DNA from: Deltaproteobacteria bacterium
GTDB lineage: Bacteria > Desulfobacterota > Desulfuromonadia > Geobacterales > Geobacteraceae
Direction: 5' to 3'
DNA: 64,000 bases
NCBI GenBank assembly: GCA_009668975.1
Contig: SBEG01000004.1
Location: forward strand, 62,001 to 126,000
Shown: piece by piece, positions 36,813 to 47,112 of the stretch
Layout of the letters: each line of letters starts with the position of its first letter
Position numbering within the stretch: position 1 is the first letter of the stretch
Made by a program: the position numbers and the translations under genes
Notes under the pieces: model-generated
Seen by the model: only the letters and a program-made list of their open reading frames with translations
The model's database searches: none
Told to the model about the DNA's origin: nothing

Positions 36813-37451
36813 ATGAACGATGCAGGCAAAAAGTCCCTGGATACCCACCGCGCCTTTCTCCTTCTGAGCGAGATTGAGCAGGAGGAAACGCTTTCCCAGC
36901 GCGAATTGGCCAGCCGCCTCGGCATCGCCCTCGGCCTGGTCAACTCCTACCTGAAAAACCTGGTTGCCAAAGGCTATGTGCGGATCAGGTCGTTTCCGAA
37001 AAATCGCTACGGCTACTTGCTCACTCCCCAGGGTCTGGCCGAAAAGAGCCGTCTTGCCTACCTGCATCTGAGCTATTTCACCAATCTCTACCAGACAGCC
37101 CGGCAGGACTACCTGGCACTCTTTCGCACACTCCACGCCTCGGGAATCAGACGAGTTTCTTTTTGCGGTGTTGATGAAATCGCGGAAATCGCCTATCTCT
37201 CACTCCGGGAAATCGGATTGGAACTGCTTGAAGTGATGGACGACCAGAATGCCGGTGAACTTTTTTTCGAAAAGAGAGTCACACCGCTCATCACCAGCGG
37301 TGAAATCACCAATCTACCCATCGTCATTACCTCTCTGAAGCGGGGAGATGATCTCGCAGACGAACTTTTACGTCGCGGCGTCAACCGGAGCTTCATTTTC
37401 CGGGCCGGAAACGGCCAACCATATTTTACGAATAATTTGGAGGATCTATGA
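36813..37451 (+). CDS. Winged-helix regulator of the exopolysaccharide locus
   Basis: 212 aa. The N-terminal MarR-like winged helix (about 8-75; [26 protein letters not shown]) resembles regulators associated with exopolysaccharide clusters. A second domain (about 100-200; [21 protein letters not shown]) has the Gly-rich start of a Rossmann/CoA-binding-like fold, so it may sense a nucleotide-sugar or cofactor. The stop overlaps the gmd start by 4 bp, so gmd translation is coupled to it. It is likely to control the downstream cluster. Confidence 0.78.
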   Translation: MNDAGKKSLDTHRAFLLLSEIEQEETLSQRELASRLGIALGLVNSYLKNLVAKGYVRIRSFPKNRYGYLLTPQGLAEKSRLAYLHLSYFTNLYQTARQDYLALFRTLHASGIRRVSFCGVDEIAEIAYLSLREIGLELLEVMDDQNAGELFFEKRVTPLITSGEITNLPIVITSLKRGDDLADELLRRGVNRSFIFRAGNGQPYFTNNLEDL

Positions 37452-38497
37452 AAAAAGCACTTATCACCGGCATCACCGGCCAGGACGGCTCGTACCTGGC
37501 GGAGCTTCTCCTGAAAAAGGGCTACGAAGTCCACGGCATCATCCGCCGCTCGTCTTCTTTCAATACCGGCCGGATCGACCATATGTACCAGGACCCCCAT
37601 GAAACGGACATCCGGATGTTTCTTCACTACGGCGACCTGAACGACGCCAGTTCGCTGAACAAGGTACTACGGGACGTGCGGCCGGACGAAATATACAATC
37701 TGGGCGCACAAAGCCATGTCAAGGTCTCCTTCGACATTCCCGAATACACCGGCGAGGTGGATGCTTTGGGAGCGGTGCGTATCCTGGAAGGGATCCGCGA
37801 AACCGGCATCAACAGCCGTTTCTACCAGGCATCCTCTTCAGAACTGTATGGCAAGGTTGTTGAAACACCCCAGAAAGAAACCACGCCCTTCCATCCACGC
37901 TCCCCCTATGCCTGCGCCAAAGCCTATGCCTATTATATCACCGTGAATTACCGGGAGAGTTACGGCATGTTCGCCTGCAACGGCATCCTGTTCAACCATG
38001 AGTCGCCCCGGCGCGGCGAGACCTTTGTCACGAGAAAGATTACCCGGGCCGCCGCCCGGATCAAACTGGGACTGCAATCCTGCCTCTACCTGGGGAACCT
38101 GGACGCCAAACGCGACTGGGGCTTTGCTGGCGATTATGTCGAGGCCATGTGGCTGATGCTGCAGCAGGACGAACCGGACGATTACGTGGTGGCCACCGGA
38201 GAAACCCGCTCCGTCCGTGACTTTGCCGAAAAGGTCTTTGCCCGGCTCGACATGCCTCTGGAGTGGCAGGGAGAAGGGGTAGACGAAAAAGGGATCGACA
38301 CAAAAACCGGCAAGATCGTCATCGAAGTGGACACCAACTATTTCCGCCCCGCCGAAGTCGAACTGCTGCTTGGTGACCCCACCAAGGCCCGGACGAAAAT
38401 GGGCTGGGAACCAAAGACCGACCTGGATGGCCTGGTCGAGATGATGACCGATTCCGACCTGGCGCTGGCCGAAAGAGAGAAAAGGGCTAATGGATAA
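37448..38497 (+). CDS. gmd: GDP-mannose 4,6-dehydratase
   Basis: 349 aa extended short-chain dehydrogenase. The NADP motif [15 protein letters not shown] is at about 6-20. The catalytic Thr/Ser-x-Tyr-Lys set is seen in [11 protein letters not shown] and [27 protein letters not shown] is the Gmd hallmark. It converts GDP-D-mannose to the 4-keto-6-deoxy sugar used by the next gene. GGAGG precedes the ATG. First biosynthetic gene of the cluster. Confidence 0.97.
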   Translation: MKKALITGITGQDGSYLAELLLKKGYEVHGIIRRSSSFNTGRIDHMYQDPHETDIRMFLHYGDLNDASSLNKVLRDVRPDEIYNLGAQSHVKVSFDIPEYTGEVDALGAVRILEGIRETGINSRFYQASSSELYGKVVETPQKETTPFHPRSPYACAKAYAYYITVNYRESYGMFACNGILFNHESPRRGETFVTRKITRAAARIKLGLQSCLYLGNLDAKRDWGFAGDYVEAMWLMLQQDEPDDYVVATGETRSVRDFAEKVFARLDMPLEWQGEGVDEKGIDTKTGKIVIEVDTNYFRPAEVELLLGDPTKARTKMGWEPKTDLDGLVEMMTDSDLALAEREKRANG

Positions 38498-39452
38498 AAA
38501 AGCTAAAATCTACGTTGCCGGACACCGCGGACTCGTTGGCTCCGCGATCGTCCGCAGGCTCCGGGCGGAGGGCTGCACGAACCTCGTTCTCCGCACCAGT
38601 AAAGAGCTTGACCTGAAAAACACTGCTGCCGTTGCGGAATTCTTCGCGGAAGAGAAACCGGAATTCGTCTTCCTTGCCGCCGCGAAGGTGGGCGGGATCG
38701 TGGCGAACGAGTCGTACCCCGCTGAGTTCATCTTCAACAACCTGATGATCCAGAGCAACGTCATCCACCAGGCCTACCTGTCCGGCGTAAAGAGACTGCT
38801 CTTTCTCGGGAGCAGCTGTATTTATCCGAAACTTGCCCCCCAACCCCTGAAAGAGGAATATCTCCTTACCGGGCCGCTGGAACCGACCAACGATGCCTAT
38901 GCTGTGGCCAAAATTGCCGGGATCACCATGTGCCGCGCCTACAATCGCCAGTACGGGACCCGCTACCTCGCCGCCATGCCGACCAACCTCTACGGTCAGG
39001 GCGACAATTTTGATCTGGAAAAGTCCCATGTCATGCCGGCGTTGATCAGAAAGTTTCACGAGGCCAAGCTGGCTGGAGCGGAGACGGTAACGGTCTGGGG
39101 AACCGGCAGCCCCTACCGAGAATTCCTCTACGTGGACGATCTGGCCGATGCCTGCCTGTTTCTCATGAATTTGCCTGAGGACAGGTACTCCTCACTCCTC
39201 ACACTGCACGCTTCACCCGCATTGATCAACATCGGCTCCGGTGAAGAGGTCACCATCCGCGAACTGGCGCTGATGGTGAAAGAGGTGGTTGGGTACCAAG
39301 GTGAACTGGTCTTCGACAGCACAAAACCGGACGGCACCCCCCGCAAGCTGTGCGATGTGTCGAAGCTTCATGCCTTGGGCTGGAGGCACCGGACGGGCCT
39401 TAAGGACGGGATACGTTCTACCTACGAATGGTATCTGAATATTGATAAGTAA
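38490..39452 (+). CDS. fcl: GDP-L-fucose synthase
   Basis: 320 aa epimerase/reductase. The Rossmann motif is [14 protein letters not shown] at about 11-24, and the catalytic Tyr-x3-Lys is in [18 protein letters not shown] and [26 protein letters not shown] are family signatures. It makes GDP-L-fucose from the Gmd product, supplying the fucosyltransferase further down. Overlaps the gmd end by 8 bp, indicating coupling. Confidence 0.97.
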   Translation: MDKKAKIYVAGHRGLVGSAIVRRLRAEGCTNLVLRTSKELDLKNTAAVAEFFAEEKPEFVFLAAAKVGGIVANESYPAEFIFNNLMIQSNVIHQAYLSGVKRLLFLGSSCIYPKLAPQPLKEEYLLTGPLEPTNDAYAVAKIAGITMCRAYNRQYGTRYLAAMPTNLYGQGDNFDLEKSHVMPALIRKFHEAKLAGAETVTVWGTGSPYREFLYVDDLADACLFLMNLPEDRYSSLLTLHASPALINIGSGEEVTIRELALMVKEVVGYQGELVFDSTKPDGTPRKLCDVSKLHALGWRHRTGLKDGIRSTYEWYLNIDK

Positions 39453-39547
39453 CTGCCGGCACTTTTGCCGGGAAACAACGAGCGATTCGTCTCTTTCCGA
39501 CAACAACCTGCAGCTTCCAGGATCTGTAGTGGTAAACCAATAAAATC

Positions 39548-40873
39548 ATGGCACTTAGTGAAAGACTCAAACCCGCTTTTGACCGGATCTGGAATATCCG
39601 CCATGAAATGTCCTGGATTGTTTTCGGCCAGTTTCTCGGTTTTCTTGGCGGCTTCCTCGGCATTAAAGTGCTCACCAACCTGATGGGACCGAACGGCTAC
39701 GGCCAGCTGGCGCTCGGCCTGACGATCGCCGGGCTTTTCAACACCTATGCCTACGGCCCGGTTGCCAATGTGGTAGTTCGTTTTTTCGCCGTCTCCCAGG
39801 AACGCGGCACCTTGGGCAGCTATTTTTCGATACTGAAAAAAACCCACCGGATTCTCGCAATCTGTGCATTCTGCCTGGCAGCTGTCGCCAGTGGAGTTAC
39901 GGGTTACGTCCTTGGGGGTGAGTGGGCGCTGATTATTTTCTTGTCCTGCCTCTACGGGGTGACGAGCGGCATCAATGTATCATTCATCTCCCTGCAGAAT
40001 GCCATCCGCCAAAGAAAGATTGTCGCCCTGCATCAGGGGGCGGACGTCTGGCTGAGAATAGGCCTGTCCATTGCGCTGCTTTTTTTCTTCAGCAAAAGCG
40101 GCTGCTTTGCCTTGCTCGGCTACCTGATCGGCACACTGCTGGTGACAATCTCCCAGAGGGTTTTCGCGTTAAAGAATGAAACTATTCGAAAGAACTGGCA
40201 CGCTCCAAAAGCGGATCCCTTTCAGGAGAAACAGACATTCAAAGAGTTTACGGACTACGCAACATCGTTCCTGTTGTTTGCGGTATTCGCATCCTTCAGC
40301 CTCTATGCTGACCGCTGGATTCTCCAGGGGATGTTTGGTCCCGGCGCAGTCGGAGTATATGCAGCCATTTACCAGATTGCCGCTTCACCGGTAACAATAT
40401 TCTTCACCATGGTGAGTCAGCTTATTGTTCCAATTGTCTTTGAGCGGGCCGGGACCATGACGAGCATGGCTCAGATGGAAAACAGCGGCCGGCTCCTCCT
40501 TCAAACGTTACTGGTTTCAAGCCTTGTGGCAATCCTGATTACGGTGGTTGCATATCTATTCAGCGAGCCTCTGATCAGGGTCCTTACAAATACTACCTTT
40601 GCGAAACACCATAGTATGCTTTGGATCATTGTTCTGGGGTTATGTTTGTTCAATCTTGGCCAGCAGCTCACCATAAAAGGCCTTTCGTTCAACCAGCCAA
40701 GAATATACTTATGGCCAAAAATCCTGCAGGCTGCCTCACTTTTCATCCTGGGATTTTTTCTGGCTCACTATTTCGAAATTTCCGGGGTTGCATGGGCTGT
40801 GTGCCTGTCGTCGATTGTGTACCTGGTGGCGGTTTTTGCCGTCAACAAAAGACTTCGGCTGATAATTTCCTGA
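39548..40873 (+). CDS. Polysaccharide flippase (Wzx/MATE-like)
   Basis: 441 aa with 12-14 predicted membrane helices, basic loops and the polysaccharide-biosynthesis (Wzx, MVF/MOP superfamily) appearance, such as FGQFLGFLGGFLGIKVLTNL in the first helix. Expected to flip lipid-linked oligosaccharide across the inner membrane. No strong Shine-Dalgarno is seen, and the 95-bp gap before it holds no gene. No Wzy polymerase, WecA or WbaP-type initiator is recognised in the window, so these should lie elsewhere. Confidence 0.87.
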   Translation: MALSERLKPAFDRIWNIRHEMSWIVFGQFLGFLGGFLGIKVLTNLMGPNGYGQLALGLTIAGLFNTYAYGPVANVVVRFFAVSQERGTLGSYFSILKKTHRILAICAFCLAAVASGVTGYVLGGEWALIIFLSCLYGVTSGINVSFISLQNAIRQRKIVALHQGADVWLRIGLSIALLFFFSKSGCFALLGYLIGTLLVTISQRVFALKNETIRKNWHAPKADPFQEKQTFKEFTDYATSFLLFAVFASFSLYADRWILQGMFGPGAVGVYAAIYQIAASPVTIFFTMVSQLIVPIVFERAGTMTSMAQMENSGRLLLQTLLVSSLVAILITVVAYLFSEPLIRVLTNTTFAKHHSMLWIIVLGLCLFNLGQQLTIKGLSFNQPRIYLWPKILQAASLFILGFFLAHYFEISGVAWAVCLSSIVYLVAVFAVNKRLRLIIS

Positions 40874-40904
40874 GACGTACGATTACCATAGAAGGCACTT
40901 CACC

Positions 40905-41681
40905 GTGATTATTGCAGAGACAAAAAAAGCCCTCAAGAAAGTGCCCGGCGCCATCTTCCTCCATGCCACAATGATGCGTGCCGTCTCATATGCACATTTT
41001 CTTGCCGACTACTTTCGCTTTAGCAAAATGGCTGGGGACGGGCGTTTTTCTATCCGTTGGCGTGATCGCTATCCCTGTCTGGACGGAAAAACAGCGCTCA
41101 CAGGTTTTGATCGCCACTATATGTATCATCCGGCCTGGGCGGCGCGCGTGCTGGCAATCACAAAGCCGGCCTTTCATGTGGACATTGCATCATCCCTCCA
41201 TTTCTGCTCCCTGGTTTCCGCCTTTGTGCCGGTTCGTTTTTTCGATTACCGGCCGGCGGATATTGCCCTGAGCAATCTCGAATCCGGACAGGCCGACATC
41301 TGCGCTTTGCCCTTTGCAGACGGGAGCATCTCGTCCCTTTCCTGCATGCACGTGGTGGAACATGTGGGTTTGGGACGCTATGGGGACCCCCTTGATCCCG
41401 ACGGAGACAAAAAAGCGATGAACGAACTCCAGAGGGTTCTGGCTCCGGGCGGTGATCTGCTGTTCGTGGTGCCGGTGGGGAAACCGCGGATACTGTACAA
41501 TGCCCATCGGATCTACTCCTACAGGCAAGTCCGGGAGTCATTTGCCAGTTTTGAGCTCAAGGAATTCTGCCTGATCCCCGATAACCCTGAAAATGGCGGA
41601 CTGATTTGGAATACTGACGAAGAGATGGCCGATGCACAGAGTTATGGCTGCGGCTGCTTTTGGTTCAGGAGAAATCTATGA
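40905..41681 (+). CDS. DUF268 family, methyltransferase-like
   Basis: 258 aa. The central part has the class I SAM-dependent fold, with the DUF268 signature HVGLGRYGDPLDPDGDKKA followed by ELQRVLAPGGDLLFVVPVG. The N-terminal 100 residues are basic and carry a PxxD segment (RDRYPCLDGKT). The first SAM motif (DIASS) is weak, so activity is uncertain. Proposed to modify the polysaccharide. Starts with GTG, overlaps the next gene by 4 bp, and follows the flippase after 31 bp. Confidence 0.72.
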   Translation: MIIAETKKALKKVPGAIFLHATMMRAVSYAHFLADYFRFSKMAGDGRFSIRWRDRYPCLDGKTALTGFDRHYMYHPAWAARVLAITKPAFHVDIASSLHFCSLVSAFVPVRFFDYRPADIALSNLESGQADICALPFADGSISSLSCMHVVEHVGLGRYGDPLDPDGDKKAMNELQRVLAPGGDLLFVVPVGKPRILYNAHRIYSYRQVRESFASFELKEFCLIPDNPENGGLIWNTDEEMADAQSYGCGCFWFRRNL

Positions 41682-42379
41682 AATTCAAGGTCGGCACACG
41701 TAACGAATCGACCCGGGAGGCCTGGCTGGAACAGGCACTGCAACAGGTCCCGGCCGGATCGCGCATCCTTGATGCCGGGGCCGGACAGCTTAAATACAAG
41801 AAGTTTTGCGCTCACCTGAACTATCTCTCCCAGGATTTTGCCCAATACGACGGCCGCGGAGACGGCAGCGGCCTGCAAACCGGTTCCTGGGACCAGTCGA
41901 AGCTCGACATCGTCAGCGACATCAGCGACATTCCTGAGCCGGACGGATCATTTGACGCGGTAATGTGCATCGAGGTACTGGAGCACCTGCCGAATCCTCT
42001 CCTGGCTTTGGAGGAATTTTCGCGTCTGCTCCGGCCGGGCGGACAGCTTATTGTCACTGCACCGTTTTGCAGCCTGACCCATTTTGCGCCCTATCACTTC
42101 TACAGCGGCTTCAATCGCTATTTTTACGAAACCCACCTGCCCCGCTATGACTTTACGATTGTTGATCTCCAGGAGAACGGTAATTTCTTCGAGTTTCTTG
42201 CCCAGGAAGTCCGGCGCATTCCGGTTGTCAGCAAGCGCTACACCGGGTCCGCACTGCGACTCCGGGATAAAGTGGTGATCTATTTCATGACCGCACTATT
42301 GGAAAAATTGAGCAGCAGCGATACCGGCTCCGCGGAACTGCTCAACTTCGGCTGCCAGGTACGGGCAGTAAAAAACTGA
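41678..42379 (+). CDS. Class I SAM-dependent methyltransferase
   Basis: 233 aa. The SAM motif I is present as ILDAGAGQLKYKKF (about residues 31-44). DAVMCIEVLEHLPNP (motif II) and LLRPGGQLIVTAPF (motif III) follow. Likely to methylate a sugar during polysaccharide assembly, or a lipid-linked precursor. The ATG at 41678 has AGGAGA 5-6 bp upstream; the longer frame is rejected. It overlaps the DUF268 gene, suggesting coupled translation. Confidence 0.87.
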   Translation: MKFKVGTRNESTREAWLEQALQQVPAGSRILDAGAGQLKYKKFCAHLNYLSQDFAQYDGRGDGSGLQTGSWDQSKLDIVSDISDIPEPDGSFDAVMCIEVLEHLPNPLLALEEFSRLLRPGGQLIVTAPFCSLTHFAPYHFYSGFNRYFYETHLPRYDFTIVDLQENGNFFEFLAQEVRRIPVVSKRYTGSALRLRDKVVIYFMTALLEKLSSSDTGSAELLNFGCQVRAVKN

Positions 42380-42385
42380 ACCGTT

Positions 42386-43282
42386 ATGATACTTGTGAGA
42401 CTCACGGGAGGACTGGGCAACCAGATGTTTCAGTATGCGGCAGCGAGACGGCTGGCCGAGGCCCATGGCACTGACCTGAAAATCGACACGAGCCGGCTCC
42501 TGAACAGCAATCCTCTCGACACTCCAAGGGACTATGCCCTGGGCTGCTTTACCATTTCCGCGGCAATTGCTTCAGCCAACGAAAGCCTACTGTGCGAAAA
42601 ACTCCACCAGCAGGCCAGATCTCCGCTGTACCGGTTGTTGAAAAAGTGCGGATTGCTCCGCGCACCAGGGGAAATGAACTATGTCCGGCAGCAGGGTCCT
42701 GCCTTCGACCCTGCGATTCTGCTGCTACCGGACAATGTCTGCCTGGATGGCTACTGGCAATCGGAGAAATATTTCCCCGGCATCAGGGCACTTCTCAAAA
42801 AAGAATTTACCCTGCGCCGCCCCCTGGACGGTGAGGACCGCCAGCTTGCGGAAAAGATTCGAGGCTGCGCCGCGGTATCACTGCACGTGCGGCGTGGCGA
42901 CTATCTTACCAACCCGCACGCGGCGAAACATCATGGCACCTGCGACAGAGACTATTATGATCAGGCGGTCAGCTTCATCATGAGGAAGATACCTGCTGCC
43001 GAGCTCTTTATTTTCTCCGACGACCCGCACTGGAGTGCGATGAACATGAACTTCGACCTGCCCACGACCATTGTCAGCAAGACGGATGGAACAGCCGAAG
43101 GGCGTGACCTGATCTTGATGAGCAGCTGCCGGCACCACATCATTGCCAACAGTTCCTTCAGCTGGTGGGGTGCCTGGCTGGGCGATGACCCGGAAAAGAT
43201 CGTCATTGCCCCGAAGCGCTGGTTCAACGACCCGGCACGCTTCACAGGGGATCTCGTCCCGGAAGGATGGTTGCGCTTCTGA
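42386..43282 (+). CDS. Alpha-1,2-fucosyltransferase (GT11)
   Basis: 298 aa. Family GT11 motifs are clear: LTGGLGNQMFQYAAARRLA at about 6-24, LHVRRGDY in the centre (the HxRRGDY donor-binding motif), and NSSFSWWGAWL near the C-terminus. It transfers fucose from GDP-L-fucose, made by gmd and fcl in the same cluster, usually onto galactose. It overlaps the next gene's start (TGATG). Confidence 0.92.
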   Translation: MILVRLTGGLGNQMFQYAAARRLAEAHGTDLKIDTSRLLNSNPLDTPRDYALGCFTISAAIASANESLLCEKLHQQARSPLYRLLKKCGLLRAPGEMNYVRQQGPAFDPAILLLPDNVCLDGYWQSEKYFPGIRALLKKEFTLRRPLDGEDRQLAEKIRGCAAVSLHVRRGDYLTNPHAAKHHGTCDRDYYDQAVSFIMRKIPAAELFIFSDDPHWSAMNMNFDLPTTIVSKTDGTAEGRDLILMSSCRHHIIANSSFSWWGAWLGDDPEKIVIAPKRWFNDPARFTGDLVPEGWLRF

Positions 43283-45315
43283 TGAGGGAATCGGCACCGA
43301 AAATAACCGTCCTGATGCCGCTTTTCAATGGCGAACGGTTTGTCCGCGAGGCGCTGGAAAGCATCCTGGGACAGACCATCACGGATTTCGAGTTGCTCAT
43401 CATTGACGACGGCTCCAGCGACGCCAGTGTCAGAATTGTCGGAGACTATGACGATTCCAGGATCCGTTTGATCAGAAATCACGAAAACCTTGGCGTCACC
43501 GCGACTCTGAACCGGGGCATTGACCTGGCCCGGGGCGAATACATCGCCCGAATGGACTGCGACGATATCAGTCTGCCGAACCGTCTGGCCGAACAGGCCG
43601 CATACCTTGAACAACATCCCGATTGTGCCATGGTTGCCGTCATGGTAACGATGATGGACGAGAACGGAAACGAGATCGGAGCGTGGCTTGACGACCGGAA
43701 AACTGGTACCGGCGAATCTATCCGCCGCTTTCTGCCGCGGGCAAACTGCATTGCCCATCCCGGCATCATGATCAGGAAGTCCATCCTGTCGCGCTACCGT
43801 TACAACGAACGTCAGCGCGTTGCCCAGGATTACGACCTCTGGCTGCGGATGGCTGCCGACGGGCTGGTCATTACCAAGCTGGAAAAACCGCTCCTCAGGT
43901 ATCGGGTACATACCGCCTCCATCACCGCCCAGAGCAACGGCGGCAGACCCGACCAGAAGAACGTCAGAACCAAGACCTGGTTCCTGTGGCAGAGGATTGC
44001 CGAACGGAAATTGAATGGCTTTTGTTTCAAGGTTTTTTGCGCAACCGGCAGAGACTTCTGCTATGCTGTCGCCAAAAAATCCCTCAAGGCAGTCGATCTG
44101 AACCTGCGAAGTCCTGACAAGTCGCAACGTGCCCAGACACCGAAGCTCGACAGTGATCTGCGCATCATGCAGTTGAACAACCGGGCCCCGGTTCGCTTGC
44201 TGGTTGCCATCGGCAAGGCAATCGGCACAATCCTGCCGGTCAGCAACCCCTCGTCGTTGTTCTTTTTCTTCCCCTTCCAGCATGTGGGCGGCGCGGAAAA
44301 AGTTCACGCGGATGTGGTCAGCTGTTTCGCGGAGCAGAAACCCTGGGTCTTTTTTACCAAGAGGTCACGCAACAACAGATTTCGGCAGCTTTTTCCACCG
44401 CAGGCAGGCCTTTTCAATTTCTGGCCGCTGCTCAAGTACGGCTATCCCCTGAGCGTAGGAATCATGGCCGGCTTTGTCAATCGGCACCAAAAGCCGGTCG
44501 TCTTCGGCAGCAATAGCCTTTTCTACTATCTGCTGCTCCCGTATCTCAAGCCGGAAGTGGTGAAGATCGACCTGCTGCACGCCTTTGGGGGAAAAACGGA
44601 CCAGTTCAGCCTGCCGGTCGTGGAATTGCTCGACCATCGCGTCGTGATCAATGGGAAAACAAGAGACGACCTGCAAGGCCAGTATGCAGAAAATCAAGTT
44701 AACCCACAACTGATCGACCGGGTGGTGTTGATCGAAAACAGGGTGTCGGTGCCGCAAGAGTATCCGGAAAAGATTGCCAGTGACGTCATCACAGTTCTGT
44801 TTGTGGGACGGGGCGCTCCGGAAAAACGGGTGCACTTGGTCGGCAAAGCCGCAACGCTGTGCCGGGAGAAAAAGATTCCCACCCGTTTTGTCCTGGTCGG
44901 TGACCTGGGTGAGGCACTGAATGCCTGCGACCACGAGAATTGCCTTGTGCAGGGGGAAATAACCGATCCTTGCCGACTGGCAGAGCTGTATCGACAGGCA
45001 GATATCCTTGTCATCACCTCAGAGCGCGAAGGCTTTCCGCTGGTCATCATGGAAGCAATGGCCCAGGGTGTCGTGCCGGTCAGTACCGATGTGGGTGGAA
45101 TTTCCCTCCATGTGCGGCATGGCGACAACGGGATGCTTATTGAGAACGGCCAGGAAGAACAAATAGTTGCGGAGCTGGTCCGCTTCTTCAAACTTCTGAG
45201 CGATGACCGGGAACTCTTGAAAAAACTGTCCCGCAACACCTTCGACTATGCCCGGGCCACTTTTGATACGGAGACGTTTTGCAACGCCTACAGAAAACTG
45301 CTCGTGAACAACTAG
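43282..45315 (+). CDS. Two-domain glycosyltransferase, GT2-GT4 fusion
   Basis: 677 aa. N-terminal GT2 domain (about 6-230) with PLFNGERFVREALES, the DDGSSD start and an Asp-rich MDCDD motif. A linker is followed by a C-terminal GT4 domain (about 310-677), with VLFVGRGAPEKRVHLVGKA and the E-x7-E motif in EREGFPLVIMEAMAQGVVPV. Two separate transferases on one chain suggest that consecutive residues are added. The ATG at 43282 overlaps the fucosyltransferase stop; an alternative ATG at 43267 is too close to its GGAAGG. Confidence 0.88.
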   Translation: MRESAPKITVLMPLFNGERFVREALESILGQTITDFELLIIDDGSSDASVRIVGDYDDSRIRLIRNHENLGVTATLNRGIDLARGEYIARMDCDDISLPNRLAEQAAYLEQHPDCAMVAVMVTMMDENGNEIGAWLDDRKTGTGESIRRFLPRANCIAHPGIMIRKSILSRYRYNERQRVAQDYDLWLRMAADGLVITKLEKPLLRYRVHTASITAQSNGGRPDQKNVRTKTWFLWQRIAERKLNGFCFKVFCATGRDFCYAVAKKSLKAVDLNLRSPDKSQRAQTPKLDSDLRIMQLNNRAPVRLLVAIGKAIGTILPVSNPSSLFFFFPFQHVGGAEKVHADVVSCFAEQKPWVFFTKRSRNNRFRQLFPPQAGLFNFWPLLKYGYPLSVGIMAGFVNRHQKPVVFGSNSLFYYLLLPYLKPEVVKIDLLHAFGGKTDQFSLPVVELLDHRVVINGKTRDDLQGQYAENQVNPQLIDRVVLIENRVSVPQEYPEKIASDVITVLFVGRGAPEKRVHLVGKAATLCREKKIPTRFVLVGDLGEALNACDHENCLVQGEITDPCRLAELYRQADILVITSEREGFPLVIMEAMAQGVVPVSTDVGGISLHVRHGDNGMLIENGQEEQIVAELVRFFKLLSDDRELLKKLSRNTFDYARATFDTETFCNAYRKLLVNN

Positions 45316-45334
45316 CAGACAACAATGGAGACCC

Positions 45335-46096
45335 ATGCCGAACGTAAGCGTCGTCATCCCCTGCTACAACCAGGGAATCTATCTCGATGAAGCGGTTGAC
45401 TCGGTCCTCAGCCAGACCCATGAGGATTACGAGATTATCATTGTCAACGACGGTTCGACCGATGAATTCACCAACCGGCTATTGGCGGACTACCGGAAAC
45501 CTCGCACCAGGGTTCTCCAGACCCGGAACCAGGGTCTGGCGACAGCTCGGAACAGCGGCATTACCGAGGCCCGGGGCGATTTCATCCTGCCCCTGGATGC
45601 CGATGACAAAATCGGGCCCGGTTACCTGGAAAAGGGAGTGGAAATACTGGAACGTAAGCCCAGTGTCGGGATCGTCTACTGCCGGGGCGAACTTTTCGGC
45701 GACAGGTCTGGTGACATTACCGCGCCGCCATTCTCCCGCATGGGGATGCTTATTTCCAATCTGATTTTCTGTTCTGCCCTGTTTCGCAAATCCGACTGGC
45801 AACAGGCCGGCGGCTACAATCCGGAGATGATCCACGGCTGCGAAGACTGGGATTTCTGGCTGTCGCTTCTGGAATTGGGGCTTTCGGCGGAGAGGTTGCC
45901 CGAGGTCTATTTCTTCTACCGGGTCAGGGAATCATCCATGAATCAGGCCATGAATAAAGACAAGCGCCTGGAAATGTTCCGGCGGATCGTTGTCAACCAT
46001 CCCCGGCTCTACCGTGGCTGGTACGGGCTCTTCGTGAAACTCGGCTTCAGACTGACCCAGTCCCGTTGTTACCGTCTGATCAAGGAATATCGATGA
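45335..46096 (+). CDS. GT2 family glycosyltransferase
   Basis: 253 aa. GT-A fold with VVIPCYNQGIYLDEAVDSVL at the start, IVNDGSTDE and LPLDADDKIGP (donor-metal motif, near residue 88). The acceptor region ends in EDWDFWLSLL with basic residues. Good GGAG before the ATG. Sugar specificity unknown. It overlaps the next gene (ATGA), so the two are coupled. Confidence 0.9.
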   Translation: MPNVSVVIPCYNQGIYLDEAVDSVLSQTHEDYEIIIVNDGSTDEFTNRLLADYRKPRTRVLQTRNQGLATARNSGITEARGDFILPLDADDKIGPGYLEKGVEILERKPSVGIVYCRGELFGDRSGDITAPPFSRMGMLISNLIFCSALFRKSDWQQAGGYNPEMIHGCEDWDFWLSLLELGLSAERLPEVYFFYRVRESSMNQAMNKDKRLEMFRRIVVNHPRLYRGWYGLFVKLGFRLTQSRCYRLIKEYR

Positions 46097-47112
46097 AAAT
46101 ACTGCTCATCACCAAGAATGCCGAATCCCTGACCGGTGCCGGCACCTATGAAGCCAACCTGATCAGGGAACTTTCCAAACGACACCAGGTCGGCATCTAC
46201 CGATCACCGGCTGACCTGGAACAGGACTGGGACATCGCCCACTGCACCGACCTGAAGCACCTTAGCTTCAAGGTGGCTAAGGCTCTCCGCTGCCCGCTGG
46301 TGGTGGACGCCCATGACTACTACTGGGTTCACTTCTATCGCTTCTTCTGCCTGGATTTGCCGTTACGTTTCCTGGTCCAGAAATATCGTCGAATCAAGTA
46401 CCATTTCCTCTTCAAGCGGATCGACGGGATCATCCTCCATGGCAAGTTCCTCTATGACCTGTATGATCATCCGAACAAGTACCTCAGTTTCTACTTCGGC
46501 CTCGATTACAGCGGCATTGTACCGAAAGACTGGCAAGAGCGGGAAAATCTGATTCTGTTTGTCGGGGGCGATTTTTTCCGCAAAGGGCTGCCGCGACTGC
46601 TGCGAGCCCTGCCCGGAGTGCTCGCGAAAGTCCCGGATGCCCGTCTCCTGGTAATCGGCAAGGACTACGGGTATGCCAAGACCCTGGCCCGCTTCCTCAG
46701 CAGGAAATTGCCGGTGGAGTTCCGTTACGGAATGCCGCGCAGCGAGGTCTACCGCACCTATTCCAGGAGCAGGGTCATGGTGCTCCCTTCGGAAATCGAG
46801 GCAACACCGATCGTCGTTGCCGAGGCGACCATGGCCGGTGTACCGCCGATACTCTCGGCGGTCGGCGGGCATCCCGAACTGGTCAGGGATGGTGAAACAG
46901 GTTTCCTGTTTCCGCTCGCTGATACGGGCATGTTGACGGAAAAAATCGTCGCCTGCCTGACCGACCGGGAATTGTCGGAAAGGCTGGTAGCCGCAGGACA
47001 GGCATTCCTTGGGCAATTCACCATCGACAGGATGATGGAAAGACTGGAAGAAATTTATCGAAATGCCATCGCCGCGAAATCTCCGGCCGATCGGCATGGG
47101 GAGCATACGTGA
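46093..47112 (+). CDS. GT4 family glycosyltransferase
   Basis: 339 aa. GT-B fold. The N-terminal domain ends near 165 and the C-terminal nucleotide-sugar domain has ILFVGGDFFRKGLPRLLRAL and an EATPIVVAEATMAGVPPILS acceptor motif. The chosen ATG overlaps the previous stop; an earlier in-frame ATG at 46066 lies within the previous gene. The last 4 bp overlap the YfhO-type gene start. Sugar not identifiable. Confidence 0.9.
   Translation: MKILLITKNAESLTGAGTYEANLIRELSKRHQVGIYRSPADLEQDWDIAHCTDLKHLSFKVAKALRCPLVVDAHDYYWVHFYRFFCLDLPLRFLVQKYRRIKYHFLFKRIDGIILHGKFLYDLYDHPNKYLSFYFGLDYSGIVPKDWQERENLILFVGGDFFRKGLPRLLRALPGVLAKVPDARLLVIGKDYGYAKTLARFLSRKLPVEFRYGMPRSEVYRTYSRSRVMVLPSEIEATPIVVAEATMAGVPPILSAVGGHPELVRDGETGFLFPLADTGMLTEKIVACLTDRELSERLVAAGQAFLGQFTIDRMMERLEEIYRNAIAAKSPADRHGEHT

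Noticed and set aside
42961..44307. 448-codon open frame on the minus strand
   Set aside because: Antisense to the fucosyltransferase and GT2-GT4 genes, both with clear motifs; no ribosome site.
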